Origin: Streptomyces kurssanovii
Lineage (GTDB): Bacteria; Actinomycetota; Actinomycetes; Streptomycetales; Streptomycetaceae
DNA: 64,000 nt
Assembly (NCBI RefSeq): GCF_014649695.1
Contig: NZ_BMTN01000002.1
Coordinates: forward strand, 62,001 to 126,000
Reading direction: 5' to 3'
The notes beneath the pieces were generated by a model. It was not told where the DNA came from and searched no databases. It was given only the letters and a program-made list of their open reading frames with translations. Positions within the stretch are counted from its first letter, which is position 1, and each line of letters starts with the position of its first letter. Positions 1-8,147 of this stretch are shown one piece after another. The position numbers were made by a program, and so were the translations under genes.

Positions 1-2282
1 GCGAAGACCTCCCACGGACGGTGTTCCTCGGTCAGCGCGTTGGTGACGTCGTCACCGCCGAGCACACTGACCTCCGGGCAGTCCCGCGAGTCACGCGCCA
101 ACTCCCCGAGGAACAGCTGGAAGTGGCTGCCCCGCCCCGCCCACACCACCGCCGTGCGCGGCTCGGCCGCCACCGCGCGGCACACCTCACGCGCCAGATC
201 CTCCACGGCCTGGACCGAGGGCCCCACCGGGCCGCCCGGTACCGGCGAGGGCTCGGGCGCGTCCGTCGGCGTGTAGAGCAGCATGTCGGTGCGTCCGTCG
301 CCGTACGCCGACCGGAACGCCGTCGCCAGGCTCGCGCTGTACGCGTCCGAGGGGTCGGCGATCAGCCGCACCCGCAGCGCGGTCCGGCCGTCCACCATCG
401 CGGCGTGCTCGGCGAAGGAGGCCATCACCTGGCCGGCCCGGGCGTCCGTCGGCGCCGTCTGGTAGTAGTGCTCGCCCTGGCGGAGCAGTTCGTCGGCGGT
501 GCCGGAGGTGCCGACCATCGGCAGGCCCGCCTCGCCGAGGATGCCCATCGCCTCGTACGTGCGCCGCCTGCTCTGGCCGAAACCGACGACCCCGACGATC
601 GAACGGTCCTTCTCCGCGAGGTCGACGATCCGCCGGGCCACCGCCGGGGCGTCCTTGAACCGGTCGCCCGCGTTCGCGGCGAGCACCCGCAGCGGCACCC
701 GTTCACCGGTGCGCAGCGCCTGCGCGTTCACATACGCCTGCGCGAGGGCGAGGCCCCGCAGTTCGGCGAGCGTGCCGCCGCGCACCGGGTCCTCCGCGTC
801 CTTGCCGCCGCTGAGCGCCCCGAAGTACACGACGGTCCGTGCCCGCGGGCGCGGGTCGTCGGCGTCCCGGCCGGAGAGCTCCTGCTCCACCTGCTCGTTC
901 TGCTGCTCTATGCGCTGCAGCACGTCTTGCACGGCCCGCTCGCTGTCGCCCGTGCCGAACGACGCGGCACCCTCCGCGACACCGACGCACTGCCCGTCCG
1001 TGCCGAGGAAGGTGGAGCCGAGGCACGGGTCGGGCCCGACGCTGGTGAACGGCACACCGACGAGCAGGCCGGCGGCGACCGCGAGGGCGAGCACCCCGGC
1101 GCCCAGCGCGCCGGCCACCTCCACGCCCGGCCCCCAGCGGTGCGTGGGCGGGGCGAGCGTGGGCCAGCGGCCCAGCCAGTACGTGGCGGCCTGGTCGTCC
1201 TCCGGGCCCTCCTCGACGGGGACCACCATGCCCGAGGGGCGGCCGGGCGGGGTGCCGCGCTGGGCGATGTTGGCCAGGTCGGCCCCGGCGGCGGACAGCC
1301 CCGGGACCTCGATGTCGGGGATCCGGCTGGCGAGGGTGCGCACTCCGGCGGCCACGGCCACCACCGAAGTGCACCTCAGGTCCTCCATGGCCGAGCGCAG
1401 TTCCCTCAGGAAGCGCTGGATGCGCGACTCGGCGGGCCCTGCCTCCTCCACCAGGAGCACGAAGCGGCTGACCCGGCGCCGCCGCCACGGGTCGAAGGTC
1501 CGTTTGCGCCCGGCGGCCTCCAGGTCGGCGAGCAGCGCGTGCACCAGGATCCGGTCGAGCTGCTCGGGGTCGCCCTCCGGGCCGCCTCCCACCAGGTCGA
1601 GGGCGGAGCGGAAGAACTCGGAGGGCGGGGTGCCCTGCTGCTGCCGTACCCACTCCGCGTACCACCGGCGGCCACCGGACCGGCCGCGGCCCAGCATCCG
1701 GCGGTTGGCCCGGCGGCCGTAGAGAGCTCGCGGCAGTCGCTGGAAGAGCGGTCCCGCGACGAAGTTCCACAGCAGCTCGAGCAGTGTGCCGCCGTTGGCC
1801 TGGTCCCGGCCCCCCAGCCACCACAGGCCGCGGGCGAGCCCGGAGACCTCTCGGTGCTGGGCGTAACAGTGGTCCAGCAATTCCCCGGGACGCCGTTCCA
1901 TCAGGCCGCCGGCGGCGGGCGCGCAGACGACGGCACGCAGCAGCCGGTAGGAGGGCAGCCGCAGCCGCCCGGTGCCCGGCGGCATCGAGGCGTCGAGCTG
2001 GAAGGCGATCTGCTCGAACAGGTCGAGCGGCGGCTCCGCCGGGTCGGCCTGTGCCGCCGGCACGCAGGCGTGCGGGGCGAGCCGCCCCTCCCGGCCGCGT
2101 AACCGGGTGCGCAGCCCCGCGACGATCCGGCGGCCGGCCTGCCCGTCGCCCGGCTCGCTCAGCAGCACGACGGGCACGCGGCTGCGGCTCCGCCGCGGCT
2201 GGACGACGAGCTTGTCGAAGGCGTCGACGAAGCGTTCGACGCCCGGGTACGCCGGAATCCGGCTCTGATCCCCCGTTGACAC
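1..2282 (-). CDS. Membrane protein with extracellular type I periplasmic-binding domain (3' part outside window)
   Basis: The reading frame is open from a GTG at 2282 to the window edge, so at least 760 residues are visible and the C-terminus is missing. A GGAGG Shine-Dalgarno lies about 9 bases upstream of the GTG. The first ~385 residues are Arg-rich and look cytosolic, with a glycine-rich stretch (SEPGDGQAGRR) near residue 43 that could be a degenerate P-loop. One clear membrane helix sits at about residues 385-405. The following part resembles the ABC substrate-binding or receptor fold for amino acids, with motifs such as VGVVGFGQS, GLPMVGTSGTADELL and YYQTAPTDARAGQVM. No lipobox or signal peptide is present, so the binding domain is tethered by the internal helix. 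The role is not known; ligand sensing or transport is an inference from the fold. Confidence 0.72.
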   Translation of the reverse strand, partial: MSTGDQSRIPAYPGVERFVDAFDKLVVQPRRSRSRVPVVLLSEPGDGQAGRRIVAGLRTRLRGREGRLAPHACVPAAQADPAEPPLDLFEQIAFQLDASMPPGTGRLRLPSYRLLRAVVCAPAAGGLMERRPGELLDHCYAQHREVSGLARGLWWLGGRDQANGGTLLELLWNFVAGPLFQRLPRALYGRRANRRMLGRGRSGGRRWYAEWVRQQQGTPPSEFFRSALDLVGGGPEGDPEQLDRILVHALLADLEAAGRKRTFDPWRRRRVSRFVLLVEEAGPAESRIQRFLRELRSAMEDLRCTSVVAVAAGVRTLASRIPDIEVPGLSAAGADLANIAQRGTPPGRPSGMVVPVEEGPEDDQAATYWLGRWPTLAPPTHRWGPGVEVAGALGAGVLALAVAAGLLVGVPFTSVGPDPCLGSTFLGTDGQCVGVAEGAASFGTGDSERAVQDVLQRIEQQNEQVEQELSGRDADDPRPRARTVVYFGALSGGKDAEDPVRGGTLAELRGLALAQAYVNAQALRTGERVPLRVLAANAGDRFKDAPAVARRIVDLAEKDRSIVGVVGFGQSRRRTYEAMGILGEAGLPMVGTSGTADELLRQGEHYYQTAPTDARAGQVMASFAEHAAMVDGRTALRVRLIADPSDAYSASLATAFRSAYGDGRTDMLLYTPTDAPEPSPVPGGPVGPSVQAVEDLAREVCRAVAAEPRTAVVWAGRGSHFQLFLGELARDSRDCPEVSVLGGDDVTNALTEEHRPWEVF

Positions 2283-2394
2283 TTTTGTTCCTCCCCCTTC
2301 ACGCGCGACCGCGTGGTGTCAGTCCTCGTGCCCCGCATCAGAGCGCCGCAATCGTCACGGCGGCCCTCCCCGGCGGACCGGAGGGCCGCGTACG

Positions 2395-3261
2395 GTGGGC
2401 CTCGTGATCGACTTCCGTACGGACGCTCCCGTCGCCGGCAGCCTCGATGTCCACTGGCACGCCGGCGGCCCGGTGCCCGGGGAGGACACCGCGCCCGCGA
2501 TCCAGGTCCACGCGTACAGCGAGCACACGCTGATTCTGCGTCAGAACAAGTCCGTGCACTTCGAGGCGCCGTTCCTCTACCTGCTGTTCGGGAACGAACG
2601 GGCGCTGCTGCTGGACACCGGCGCGACCGCCGACCCCGCCGCGATGCCGCTGCGCGCCACCGTCGACGCGCTGATCGGGCAATGGCTCGCCCGGCACCCA
2701 CGGAAGCGGTACGGGCTGGTCGTCGCCCACACCCACGGGCACGGCGACCACATCGCGGGCGACGCGCAGTTCGCGGACCGTCCGCACACCGAGGTCGTGG
2801 GACCGTCCCTCGACGCGGTGACGGCGTACTTCGGCTTCGATCAGTGGCCGCTGCGCCCCACGGAACTGGATCTCGGCGGCCGGGTACTGGACCTGCTGCC
2901 AGGCCCCGGTCACGAGGAGGCCGCCGTCGTCTTCCACGACCGGCACACCGGTCTGCTGCTGACCGGCGACTCGCTCTACCCGGGCCGGCTCTACGTCAGG
3001 GACCTCCCCGCCTTCACCGCCACGGTCGACCGGCTGCTGGCGTTCTGCGCGACGAACCGGGTGACCCATGTCCTCGGCTGTCACATCGAGATGACCCGCA
3101 CCCCGGACGAGGACTACCCACGCGGTACGACCCACCAGCCGGACGAGCCGCCGCTCGAGCTGACGACCGCCCATCTGCGCCGGCTGCGCGACGCGCTCGC
3201 CCGCCGTCACGGACCGTGCGGTGACTTCATCGTGGTCTACGAGGACCGACGCCGACCGTGA
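2395..3261 (+). CDS. MBL-fold metallo-hydrolase
   Basis: A 288-residue protein with the metallo-beta-lactamase signature HxHxDH at residues 114-119 (HTHGHGDHIAGD). Later metal-ligand positions are visible in GPGHEE, TGDSLY and LGCHIEM. The GTG start at 2395 is preceded by GGAGGG with about 10 bases of spacing; a second in-frame GTG at 2404 is less well placed. There is no signal peptide, so it should be cytosolic. The family includes thioesterases, glyoxalases, lactonases and nucleases, and the substrate cannot be read from sequence. Its 3' end overlaps the convergent glycosidase gene by 35 bases. Confidence 0.85.
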   Translation: MGLVIDFRTDAPVAGSLDVHWHAGGPVPGEDTAPAIQVHAYSEHTLILRQNKSVHFEAPFLYLLFGNERALLLDTGATADPAAMPLRATVDALIGQWLARHPRKRYGLVVAHTHGHGDHIAGDAQFADRPHTEVVGPSLDAVTAYFGFDQWPLRPTELDLGGRVLDLLPGPGHEEAAVVFHDRHTGLLLTGDSLYPGRLYVRDLPAFTATVDRLLAFCATNRVTHVLGCHIEMTRTPDEDYPRGTTHQPDEPPLELTTAHLRRLRDALARRHGPCGDFIVVYEDRRRP

Positions 3262-4630
3262 CGTGCTCGCCCGGCCGGGCGTGGATCCGTACGGTGGCCG
3301 TCCAGCCGGCCGGGACGGTGCGGACCCGCGGCCCGGCACGGCCGGTCACCTCGATCCGCCAGCCGCTCGCACCGGGCGGCACGGAGACCTCGGTGACGCC
3401 GCGCGACGAGCGGTACTCCAGCCGGTACGTCCCGCTGTCCGGTGCGTACCCCTCGGCGGTCACCCTGCCCGCCACGGCCGCAGCGTAGGGGGCGGCGGTC
3501 TGCTCCTTGTTGGTGCGGAAGCGGCCCTCCGCGTCGACCGCGCAGTATCCGCCCCCGTAGCACCAGACGTAGCCGGCCCAGCCGGAGCTGTAACGGTTGA
3601 GGGAGGCGAGTGCCTCCCGGTAGAAGCGGGCCATGTTCGGCAGGGCGTTGTTGAGCGGGCCCCACTCGCCGACCACGACGGGCATCCGGTACCGCGCGGG
3701 GTACTCGGTCACGGCGCGCTCGTACGCCTCGATCCAGCCCGCCGAAGGGTCGTAGTCGGCGCCCGCCTCCATGGCGGTGTTGTAAAAGTGCGGGGCGTAG
3801 ACCGTCCTCGGATCGTCGATCCGGCCCAGGCCGGTCGGCACGCCTTCTCCGACGATCGGCGTCGGCTCGACGAACAGCCAGGTGTCCGGGTCCACGGAAC
3901 GGACCGCGTCCGCGATCCGGTTGTACATCGGCGTGAGCTGCTCGGCCTCGATGCGCCGGGCGGCCGTCGGCAGGTCCTCGCCCTCCCGGAGCTCACCCAT
4001 CGGCTCGTTGATCAGGTCGTAGCCGATGACGGCGGGGTGGTCCGCGAACCGGTCGGCCAGCACCCGCCACATCCCGGCCTGGGCGCCGCGCAGATCGGGG
4101 TCCTCGTAGAGGTGGGTGAACGCGCGCTGCACGGCGGGCTCGAAGTACTCGGCGAACCAGTCGTCGGGGTGCGGTGTGAACGGCAGCCCGTCCGTCCTGG
4201 TCGCCCACTCGGGGATGCCGCGGTGACCGAAGGCCGGGCCGAAGACGTCCTGGTGGGCGTCGATCAGCACATGGACGCGGTGCGTGCGCGCCCAGTCCAG
4301 CACCTGGTCGATCTTGCGCAGGTACCGCTCGCTGTATCTGCCCCGCTCGGGCTCGAGGTCGTCCCAGAAGACCAGCAGCCTGGCGAAGTTGAAGCCCTGG
4401 GCGCGCAGGTCACGGAAGTGCCGCTCGGTGATCGCGGACAGGGCCGCCTCGCCCTGGTGGGTCTTGTCCTCGACGTTCCAGCCGCGCAGGGTGAGGACCC
4501 GGCCGCGGTCGTCGGTCAGCCGCGGGATGCCGTCCGGCGCGGCGCCGGCCGCTGTGGCGCCTGCCCGGGTCGGCGCGGCGCAGAGCAGCAGGAGCGTGGA
4601 GACGAGGACGGCGAGCAGTCGGCGGTACAT
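3227..4630 (-). CDS. Secreted glycoside hydrolase family 5 (endoglycosylceramidase-like)
   Basis: A 467-residue protein with an N-terminal Sec-type signal peptide (Arg pair, Leu/Val-rich core, Ala cleavage region around residue 25-32). The catalytic barrel follows, with the GH5 acid/base Glu at about residue 209 in DLINEPMG and the nucleophile Glu at about 322 in VVVGEWGP. A C-terminal beta-sandwich-like tail covers roughly residues 380-467. The sequence RLLVFWDDLEPERG and the overall layout resemble actinobacterial endoglycoceramidases and related cellulase-family enzymes, so the substrate is probably a beta-linked glycan or glycolipid outside the cell. The ATG start at 4630 gives a complete signal peptide. 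The tail overlaps the MBL gene by 35 bases. Confidence 0.85.
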   Translation of the reverse strand: MYRRLLAVLVSTLLLLCAAPTRAGATAAGAAPDGIPRLTDDRGRVLTLRGWNVEDKTHQGEAALSAITERHFRDLRAQGFNFARLLVFWDDLEPERGRYSERYLRKIDQVLDWARTHRVHVLIDAHQDVFGPAFGHRGIPEWATRTDGLPFTPHPDDWFAEYFEPAVQRAFTHLYEDPDLRGAQAGMWRVLADRFADHPAVIGYDLINEPMGELREGEDLPTAARRIEAEQLTPMYNRIADAVRSVDPDTWLFVEPTPIVGEGVPTGLGRIDDPRTVYAPHFYNTAMEAGADYDPSAGWIEAYERAVTEYPARYRMPVVVGEWGPLNNALPNMARFYREALASLNRYSSGWAGYVWCYGGGYCAVDAEGRFRTNKEQTAAPYAAAVAGRVTAEGYAPDSGTYRLEYRSSRGVTEVSVPPGASGWRIEVTGRAGPRVRTVPAGWTATVRIHARPGEHVTVGVGPRRPR

Positions 4631-4693
4631 GGGGAACCTCCGGCACGGTCGTGGACCAGTGCCGGAGATCCCATCAGCAGAACTGACGGACCA

Positions 4694-5659
4694 TCAAGGG
4701 TTGGTCAGGACAATCTTGCCGAACAGTTCACCGGTGGCCATCTTCTCGAAGCCCTCCCTGGCCCGGTCCAGCGGCAGCACCTCGTCGATGACCGGCCGCA
4801 CACCCGTGGCCGCGCAGAACGAGAGCAGGTCCTCCAGCTCGTCCTTGGAGCCCATCGTCGAACCGACGACCTTCAGTTCGAGGAAGAAGATCCGGGTGAG
4901 CTCGGCGTGCGCGGGCCGGTCACCGCTCGTCGCCCCGGAGATCACCAGGGTGCCGCCTGGCCGCAGCGACTTGACCGAGTGGGACCAGGTCGCGGCCCCG
5001 ACCGTCTCGATGACGGCGTCCACCCGGCGCGGCAGCCGGGCACCCGGCTCGTACGCCTCCTCGGCCCCGAGCTCGACGGCGCGCTTGCGCTTGGCCTCGT
5101 CGCGGCTGGTGGCGTACACCCGCAGGCCCGCGGCCTTGCCGAGCACGATCGCGGCGGTGGCCACGCCGCCGCCCGCGCCCTGCACCAGGACCGAATCGCC
5201 GGGACGCACACCGGCGTTGGTGAAGAGCATCCGGTAGGCGGTGAGCCAGGCGGTCGGCAGGCAGGCGGCCTGCTCGAAGGTGAGCTCCTTCGGCTTCGGC
5301 AGCACGTTCCAGGTGGGCACGCTGACCTGCTCGGCGAAGGTGCCCTGGTAGCGCTCGGTGAGGATGGAACGGGGCTCGTCGGGTCCGACACCGTGGCCGC
5401 TCTGCCCGATGACGGAGTGGAGGACCACCTCGTTCCCGTCCTCGTCGACGCCGGCGGCGTCGCAGCCGAGGATCATCGGCAGTTTGTCCTCCGCGAGACC
5501 GATCCCGCGCAGCGACCACAGGTCGTGGTGGTTGAGGGAAGCGGCCTTGACGGTCACGGTCGTCCAGCCGGGACGGGCCTGAGGTGCCGGGCGTTCGCCC
5601 AGTTCAAGGCCGTTGAGCGGCTGGTCACGGTCGATGCGGGCGGCGTAGGCGGCGAACAT
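4694..5659 (-). CDS. Zinc-type alcohol dehydrogenase / quinone oxidoreductase family protein
   Basis: A 321-residue medium-chain dehydrogenase/reductase. The N-terminal GroES-like half contains SLNHHDLWSLRG and ILGCDAAG, and the Rossmann half has the nucleotide-binding VQGAGGGVATAAIVLGKAAG. The catalytic-zinc cysteine and the four-Cys structural-zinc lobe of classical alcohol dehydrogenases are not evident, which favours the NADPH:quinone oxidoreductase-like branch. The protein is expected to be cytosolic. Substrate unknown. It is transcribed in the same direction as the upstream PhoD gene but separated by 64 bases, so an operon is possible but not shown. Confidence 0.85.
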   Translation of the reverse strand: MFAAYAARIDRDQPLNGLELGERPAPQARPGWTTVTVKAASLNHHDLWSLRGIGLAEDKLPMILGCDAAGVDEDGNEVVLHSVIGQSGHGVGPDEPRSILTERYQGTFAEQVSVPTWNVLPKPKELTFEQAACLPTAWLTAYRMLFTNAGVRPGDSVLVQGAGGGVATAAIVLGKAAGLRVYATSRDEAKRKRAVELGAEEAYEPGARLPRRVDAVIETVGAATWSHSVKSLRPGGTLVISGATSGDRPAHAELTRIFFLELKVVGSTMGSKDELEDLLSFCAATGVRPVIDEVLPLDRAREGFEKMATGELFGKIVLTNP

Positions 5660-5723
5660 GACCTTGAGAGTAGGGCGGGCCGGTGCGTGGCGGAACCACG
5701 CACCGGTGTGACACGCGTCCCCC

Positions 5724-7289
5724 CTACTCCCGCCGCCACTGGGCCGGCGAGTGCTTCGTCGCCGGGTCCTCGTACGAACCGGTGCTGCCCCGGTCGACGT
5801 GGAAGCTCGTCAGCGTGGTGACGGGCGACGCAGGGTCGCGGCGGTCCGCGATCACCCTCATGTGGGCGCTGAACCGCTCCGGGGTCACCTCGTACACGTC
5901 GTAGCCGTAGCGGTTGCCCTCGAAGTACTTCAGATGTGGGTTGGCCGCGCCCATCAGCGGGCCGTTCGTCCGGTTCCAGTCCGCCGAGTAGGCCCCCGAG
6001 GTGACGGAGTGCGCGGTGAACTCCGTGCCCACGACCGGGGACGTGGGATCGTCGAAGTCGGTCCTGATGTCGTCGACGAACGCGGAGTGCCAGTCGCCGG
6101 TGATGACGACGAGGTCCTCGAGGCCGCTGTTGTGCACATGGCCCAGCACCTCCTTGCGCTCCGCGAGGAAGCCGTCCCACTGATCGGTGAACATGTACGG
6201 GCCGCCCGGCCGGCCCCTCAGCTGGCTGAGCATGATCGAGTTGGCCCAGACGTGCCACGCGTCGGGCGCCCGGTCGATGCCCCGCTTCAGCCAGGACTTC
6301 TGCCCCTCACCGAGGATCGTGCCGTCGGGAAGGTTCTGCCCGGAGCGGTACGAACGCAGGTCGAGCACCGTCAGTTCCAGCACGTCGCCCCAGCGGCGGA
6401 CACGGTGGATCTCCGGATCGGGCAGCGCGAAGGCGCCGTCGTCGCGGTGCGGCTGGTGCTCGTACCAGGCCTGGTACGCGGCCGCCTTGCGCTGCATGAA
6501 CGGCGCGCCGCCGCCGGTTCCCGAGTAGTCGTTCACCACTTCGTGGTCGTCCCAGGTCAGGAACCACGGGTGGGCCGCGTGCGCTTCGCGCAGGGACGCG
6601 TCGCCCTTGTAGAGGGCGTGGCGGCGGCGGTAGTCGGCGACGGTGAAGACCGACGGGCCCTCGTGGTCGCGGACGTGGTCCGCGGGGACACCGCCGACCT
6701 GGCCGTGCTCGTAGATGTAGTCACCGAGGTGGACCACGAAGTCGACGTCCTCGCGGGCGATTCCGCGGTGGGCGGCGTAGAACCCGTCGTGGAACGCCTG
6801 GCAGTTGGCGGCGGCGAACCTGACCCGGCGGGCGCCTCCGGCCGGCGCGGTGCGGGTGCGGCCGACCCGGCTGGTCCTGCCCAGTGCCTTGAACGCGTAC
6901 CAGTAGCGGGTGTCCGGGCGCAGCCCCTGGACGGGCACATGGACGCTGTGGCCGAGGGTCGCGGAGGCCGGGGCCGTGCCGTGGGCCACCACCTGGCCGA
7001 GTGTCCGGTCCAGGGCCACGGTCCATTCGACCTCGACGACCTCGGGCAGGGGCTGCTCTGCGGCCAGCGGTTCCGGCGCGAGCCGGGTCCACAGCAGGAC
7101 GCTGTTCGGGAGCGGGTCTCCGGAGGCGACCCCGAGGGTGAACGGCGCCGGGTCGTAGTCGGCGCCGAGCGCCTCCGCCGCCTCTCGGGCCTGGGCCGGC
7201 GACAGCCCGGCGCTCAGCGGCCACGCCAGGTTGAGGGCCCCCACGGCGGCCGCCGCCTTGAGCAGATTCCGTCGGTCGGTCCTGGTCAC
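5724..7289 (-). CDS. phoD: Tat-exported alkaline phosphatase D
   Basis: A 521-residue protein beginning at GTG 7289 with a twin-arginine signal (TDRRNLLK then a hydrophobic Ala/Leu stretch ending near AQA). The mature part has an N-terminal fibronectin-like PhoD_N domain (about residues 45-140). A calcineurin-like phosphodiesterase domain follows with HLGDYIYEHG, TWDDHEVVNDYSG and VITGDWHSAF. PhoD enzymes hydrolyse phosphodiesters and phosphomonoesters using Fe/Ca and are secreted folded through Tat. The start codon overlaps the stop of the upstream gene as GTGA, so translation is probably coupled. I see no clear PhoP box upstream, so phosphate control is unproven. Confidence 0.9.
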   Translation of the reverse strand: MTRTDRRNLLKAAAAVGALNLAWPLSAGLSPAQAREAAEALGADYDPAPFTLGVASGDPLPNSVLLWTRLAPEPLAAEQPLPEVVEVEWTVALDRTLGQVVAHGTAPASATLGHSVHVPVQGLRPDTRYWYAFKALGRTSRVGRTRTAPAGGARRVRFAAANCQAFHDGFYAAHRGIAREDVDFVVHLGDYIYEHGQVGGVPADHVRDHEGPSVFTVADYRRRHALYKGDASLREAHAAHPWFLTWDDHEVVNDYSGTGGGAPFMQRKAAAYQAWYEHQPHRDDGAFALPDPEIHRVRRWGDVLELTVLDLRSYRSGQNLPDGTILGEGQKSWLKRGIDRAPDAWHVWANSIMLSQLRGRPGGPYMFTDQWDGFLAERKEVLGHVHNSGLEDLVVITGDWHSAFVDDIRTDFDDPTSPVVGTEFTAHSVTSGAYSADWNRTNGPLMGAANPHLKYFEGNRYGYDVYEVTPERFSAHMRVIADRRDPASPVTTLTSFHVDRGSTGSYEDPATKHSPAQWRRE

Positions 7290-7882
7290 GTGCGTCCCCC
7301 CGTGCTCGTGGCCCCGGCCGTGGCCGTCAGGCCGAGCGAGATCCCGTCGGCGTACCCGTCGTTGGACGTCCCGCCGCCGCTGCGGGTGAGGACGAGCAGC
7401 AGGCGTGCGCTGCGGGCGCCGGGCGGCACGGCGGCGGACGCGGTGCGCTCCAGCAGGCCGGTGCGTGCGCCGCGGTCCGCGGCGGTCACGGGTCCGAGCA
7501 CGCTCAGCGCCACGGGCGTGCCCTTCGCGTCGCGGAACTCGACGGAGAGCCTGGCGCCGTCCTCCTGTGCGGCGTATCCGCCGAGCCAGGCGGTCAGCGT
7601 GTACCGGACCCGCCCCGCGTCGACGGCCGCCCGGCCGGTCGTACCGGTTAGGGGCAGTTCGACGTCCTGCACGAGGGCGGTACGGGGCGACTCGCCGCCG
7701 CTGAAGAACCGGGAGCCGCGGCGGACGGGCCCGGGATCGGCGGGGGTCGGATAGCCGGCGCCGACGTTGTACCCGACGAGCGCCGGGGCGCCTTGCGCGA
7801 CGACCCAGCCCGTCACGCTGCCGACGGGCTCGGCGCTCCCTCCCGGCCCGCTCTCGGCACCGCCGTTGACGACCAGATTCAC
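7286..7882 (-). CDS. Hypothetical beta-rich protein coupled to PhoD
   Basis: A 198-residue protein from GTG 7882, with a strong AGGAGG five bases upstream. It opens directly with NLVVNGGAESG, a motif typical of the first strand of carbohydrate-binding or jelly-roll modules in secreted proteins. The rest is rich in beta-strand-like segments and ends in a Gly/Thr/Ala tail. No signal peptide, lipobox or membrane helix is visible. The stop codon overlaps the phoD start, giving a two-gene unit. The fold suggestion is an inference from the opening motif; function is unknown. If it acts outside the cell it would need a partner for export, and PhoD is the obvious candidate. Confidence 0.7.
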   Translation of the reverse strand: MNLVVNGGAESGPGGSAEPVGSVTGWVVAQGAPALVGYNVGAGYPTPADPGPVRRGSRFFSGGESPRTALVQDVELPLTGTTGRAAVDAGRVRYTLTAWLGGYAAQEDGARLSVEFRDAKGTPVALSVLGPVTAADRGARTGLLERTASAAVPPGARSARLLLVLTRSGGGTSNDGYADGISLGLTATAGATSTGGRT

Positions 7883-8075
7883 AGGGGCCTCCTGGGGGGA
7901 CGTGTACCGGCCGCCGACGCGGACCGCGGAGCATCACAGCAGCACCGGATGAACCCCGGAAGACCCCCACGGGAACAACCGCACCGATTCGGCCACACCC
8001 CGCGCCCGGCCCCGCGTCGCACCGTCGGACGCGCCCCGGCCCCCGCCATGGGCAGCGCGAGGGCAGGGGCGACAG

Positions 8076-8123
8076 GAACGGGCCGTGCCGTACCCCCGCA
8101 CGGGATACGACACGGCCCGGTTC
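8076..8123 (-). terminator. Hairpin downstream of malic enzyme
   Basis: Arms GAACGGGCCGTG (8076-8087) and CACGGCCCGGTTC (8111-8123) pair almost perfectly with one bulged base. The hairpin lies 25 bases beyond the stop codon of the malic enzyme gene. Confidence 0.7.
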
Positions 8124-8147
8124 GTTCAGCCGCGATGCCGACTCGTG

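Noticed and set aside
21-2102. A 693-codon open frame on the plus strand
   Set aside because: It is a high-GC antisense shadow: the protein is Arg/His/Gly-rich without family features, while the minus strand encodes a coherent membrane and binding-domain protein with a good ribosome site.
3221-5821. An 866-codon plus-strand frame across the GH5 and dehydrogenase genes
   Set aside because: No domain or start context, and both antisense genes carry complete catalytic motifs.
7290-7970. N-terminal extension of PhoD through the upstream gene
   Set aside because: The extra sequence is Arg-rich nonsense in a different frame from the coupled 198-residue gene. The Tat signal at GTG 7289 marks the true start.
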